Assembly (NCBI GenBank): GCA_947311665.1
Contig: CAMZLA010000014.1
Coordinates: forward strand, 1-15,235
DNA from: an uncultured Candidatus Altimarinota bacterium
GTDB lineage: Bacteria > Patescibacteriota > Gracilibacteria > CAIRYL01
Direction: 5' to 3'
DNA: 15,235 nucleotides
The first letter of the stretch is position 1, and each line of letters begins with the position of its first letter. A program made the translations under genes and the position numbers. Below, piece after piece: positions 14,269 to 15,235 of this stretch. Below the pieces are notes generated by a model, which was not told the origin of the DNA, made no database searches, and saw only the letters and a list, made by a program, of their open reading frames with translations.

Positions 14269-15207
14269 ATGTTAAATCTATCAGTTAAATGTTGCAACAT
14301 ATCATTTCCAAATCCATTTGTACTCGCGAGTGGAATATTGGGAGTAACGGGAAAAAGTTTTGAATATACTATTGAAAAAGGGTGCGGTGGAATTACTACC
14401 AAATCACTCTGGAAAAATCCTCATCCAGGTCATAAAAATCCAACAATGTTTGGAACCGATGAATATTTTATGAATGCTGTTGGTCTTTCTGATGCGGGAA
14501 TAGAAAAAGCGATTGAAGAATTAGGAGAATATTTACCGAATAGAAAAGCACCTCTTATTGCCAATATTGTAGGAGGAAAAAAAGAAGAGTTTCGAGATAT
14601 GGCGGCAGCGATAGAAAAAATGGAAATAAAACCAGATATGCTGGAAATAAATATTTCTTGTCCAAATGTAGAAGATGAATTTGGAAAGCCTTTTGCCTGC
14701 GATATGGTTTCGGCAGCAGAAGTAACAAAAATAGTAAAAGAAGTTACTTCTCTTCCTGTTTCGGTAAAACTTTCGCCAAATGTCGAGAACATCGGTCTTA
14801 TTGCGCAAAGTGTTGTGGATGCTGGGGCTGATGCGATAACAGCGATAAATACCGTTGGTCCAGGAATGCGATGGGATATCGATCTCAAATCTCCTATTTT
14901 ATCAAATGGAGTAGGTGGAGTTTCTGGTCCTGCTATTTTCCCTCTTGCGGTCAAAGCGGTTTATGATATTTATAAAGCCTTAAAAAATAACCCAAAAAAA
15001 ATTCCTATAATTGCTACAGGAGGAGTAAATTCTGGACGAGATGCTCTTGAAATTATGATGGCAGGTGGAACACTCGTAGGAGTTGGAACTGCTATTTATT
15101 ACCACGGTGATGAATTTTGGAAACAGGCAACTGATGAAATGAACCAATGGCTGGAAAAAGAAGGAATAGAAAATATTGAAGAAATTATTGGAATATTTCA
15201 TCGGTAA
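14269..15207 (+). CDS. pyrD: Dihydroorotate dehydrogenase, class 1B catalytic subunit
   Basis: The enzyme oxidises dihydroorotate to orotate with FMN in pyrimidine synthesis. The 312-residue TIM-barrel protein shows the N-terminal NPFVLASGILG (15-25), GGITTKSLWKNP (40-51), MNAVGLSDAGIE (68-79), and the active-site loop LEINISCPNVE (125-135) with catalytic Cys131. VSVKLSPNV, AINTVGPGM (192-200), GGVSGPAIFPLA and the phosphate-binding IIATGGVNSG (247-256) follow. A Cys base and this arrangement mark class 1; GPGMxxD and overall similarity favour 1B, which normally works with the PyrK electron-transfer subunit. No pyrK lies inside the window. The gene ends the block that begins with the orotate phosphoribosyltransferase-like gene. 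ATG 14269 has no Shine-Dalgarno. Confidence 0.93.
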   Translation: MLNLSVKCCNISFPNPFVLASGILGVTGKSFEYTIEKGCGGITTKSLWKNPHPGHKNPTMFGTDEYFMNAVGLSDAGIEKAIEELGEYLPNRKAPLIANIVGGKKEEFRDMAAAIEKMEIKPDMLEINISCPNVEDEFGKPFACDMVSAAEVTKIVKEVTSLPVSVKLSPNVENIGLIAQSVVDAGADAITAINTVGPGMRWDIDLKSPILSNGVGGVSGPAIFPLAVKAVYDIYKALKNNPKKIPIIATGGVNSGRDALEIMMAGGTLVGVGTAIYYHGDEFWKQATDEMNQWLEKEGIENIEEIIGIFHR

Positions 15208-15227
15208 AAAATTTTAATCAAAAAACT

Positions 15228-15235
15228 ATGTCAAA
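15228..15235 (+). other. Possible start of a further gene, cut by the window edge
   Basis: An ATG at 15228 lies 20 nt after the pyrD stop, with the same A/T-only upstream context as the other genes here. Only two codons and two bases are visible, so a coding start is a guess from position. Confidence 0.2.

Noticed and set aside
14430..14954. Minus-strand frame of 174 codons
   Set aside because: It lies entirely opposite pyrD, which has an unambiguous family match including the catalytic Cys.

Overview
The window is AT-rich bacterial chromosome made mostly of compact housekeeping genes. The short genes, tiny intergenic gaps, A/T-only sequence in front of start codons and divergence from E. 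coli/Bacillus homologues suggest a small-genome lineage such as the Candidate Phyla Radiation (Patescibacteria). This is inference, since no 16S gene is present. The code looks standard: glycine is GGN, conserved arginines use CGA freely, and tRNA-Trp has a CCA anticodon. All 13 intact genes stop with TAA (10) or TAG (3), none with TGA.

Layout. 1-959: the right part of an IS256-type insertion sequence. Its transposase is broken by one in-frame TAG and ends at a strong hairpin terminator and a candidate inverted repeat. 964-1119: a stub of a SAM methyltransferase gene abutting the IS. 1228-2571 (-): an unrecognised membrane-anchored protein. 2714-3977 (+): the translation operon infC-rpmI-rplT behind a perfect consensus promoter that moves the infC start downstream. 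4067-5410 (-): dnaB, divergent from gyrA (5530-8070, +), which is followed by a small lipoprotein gene. 8671-9678 (+): an asparaginase-like protein with altered active-site motifs. 9783-9987 (+): tRNA-Ser(UGA) and tRNA-Trp(CCA). 10122-12515 (-): hisS then prs. 12608-12979 (+): RNase P RNA, divergent from hisS. 13016-15207 (+): an orotate phosphoribosyltransferase-like gene, a NYN-domain nuclease and a class 1B dihydroorotate dehydrogenase.

How the genes work together. infC-rpmI-rplT, hisS, the tRNAs and rnpB serve translation and tRNA maturation. dnaB and gyrA serve replication and topology. prs makes PRPP, which the orotate phosphoribosyltransferase would consume on the orotate made by pyrD, so the right end is a pyrimidine block.

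I found no clearly new multi-gene defence or mobile system. The most interesting signals are these: a NYN-nuclease cassette bracketed by a perfect 21-bp direct repeat between two pyrimidine genes; absence of Shine-Dalgarno sequences across the window; an infC start that must be UUG or AUU if its promoter is real; an RNase P RNA with a compensatory change in the P4 core and a simplified specificity region; and two divergent promoter pairs that appear to share one -35 hexamer.
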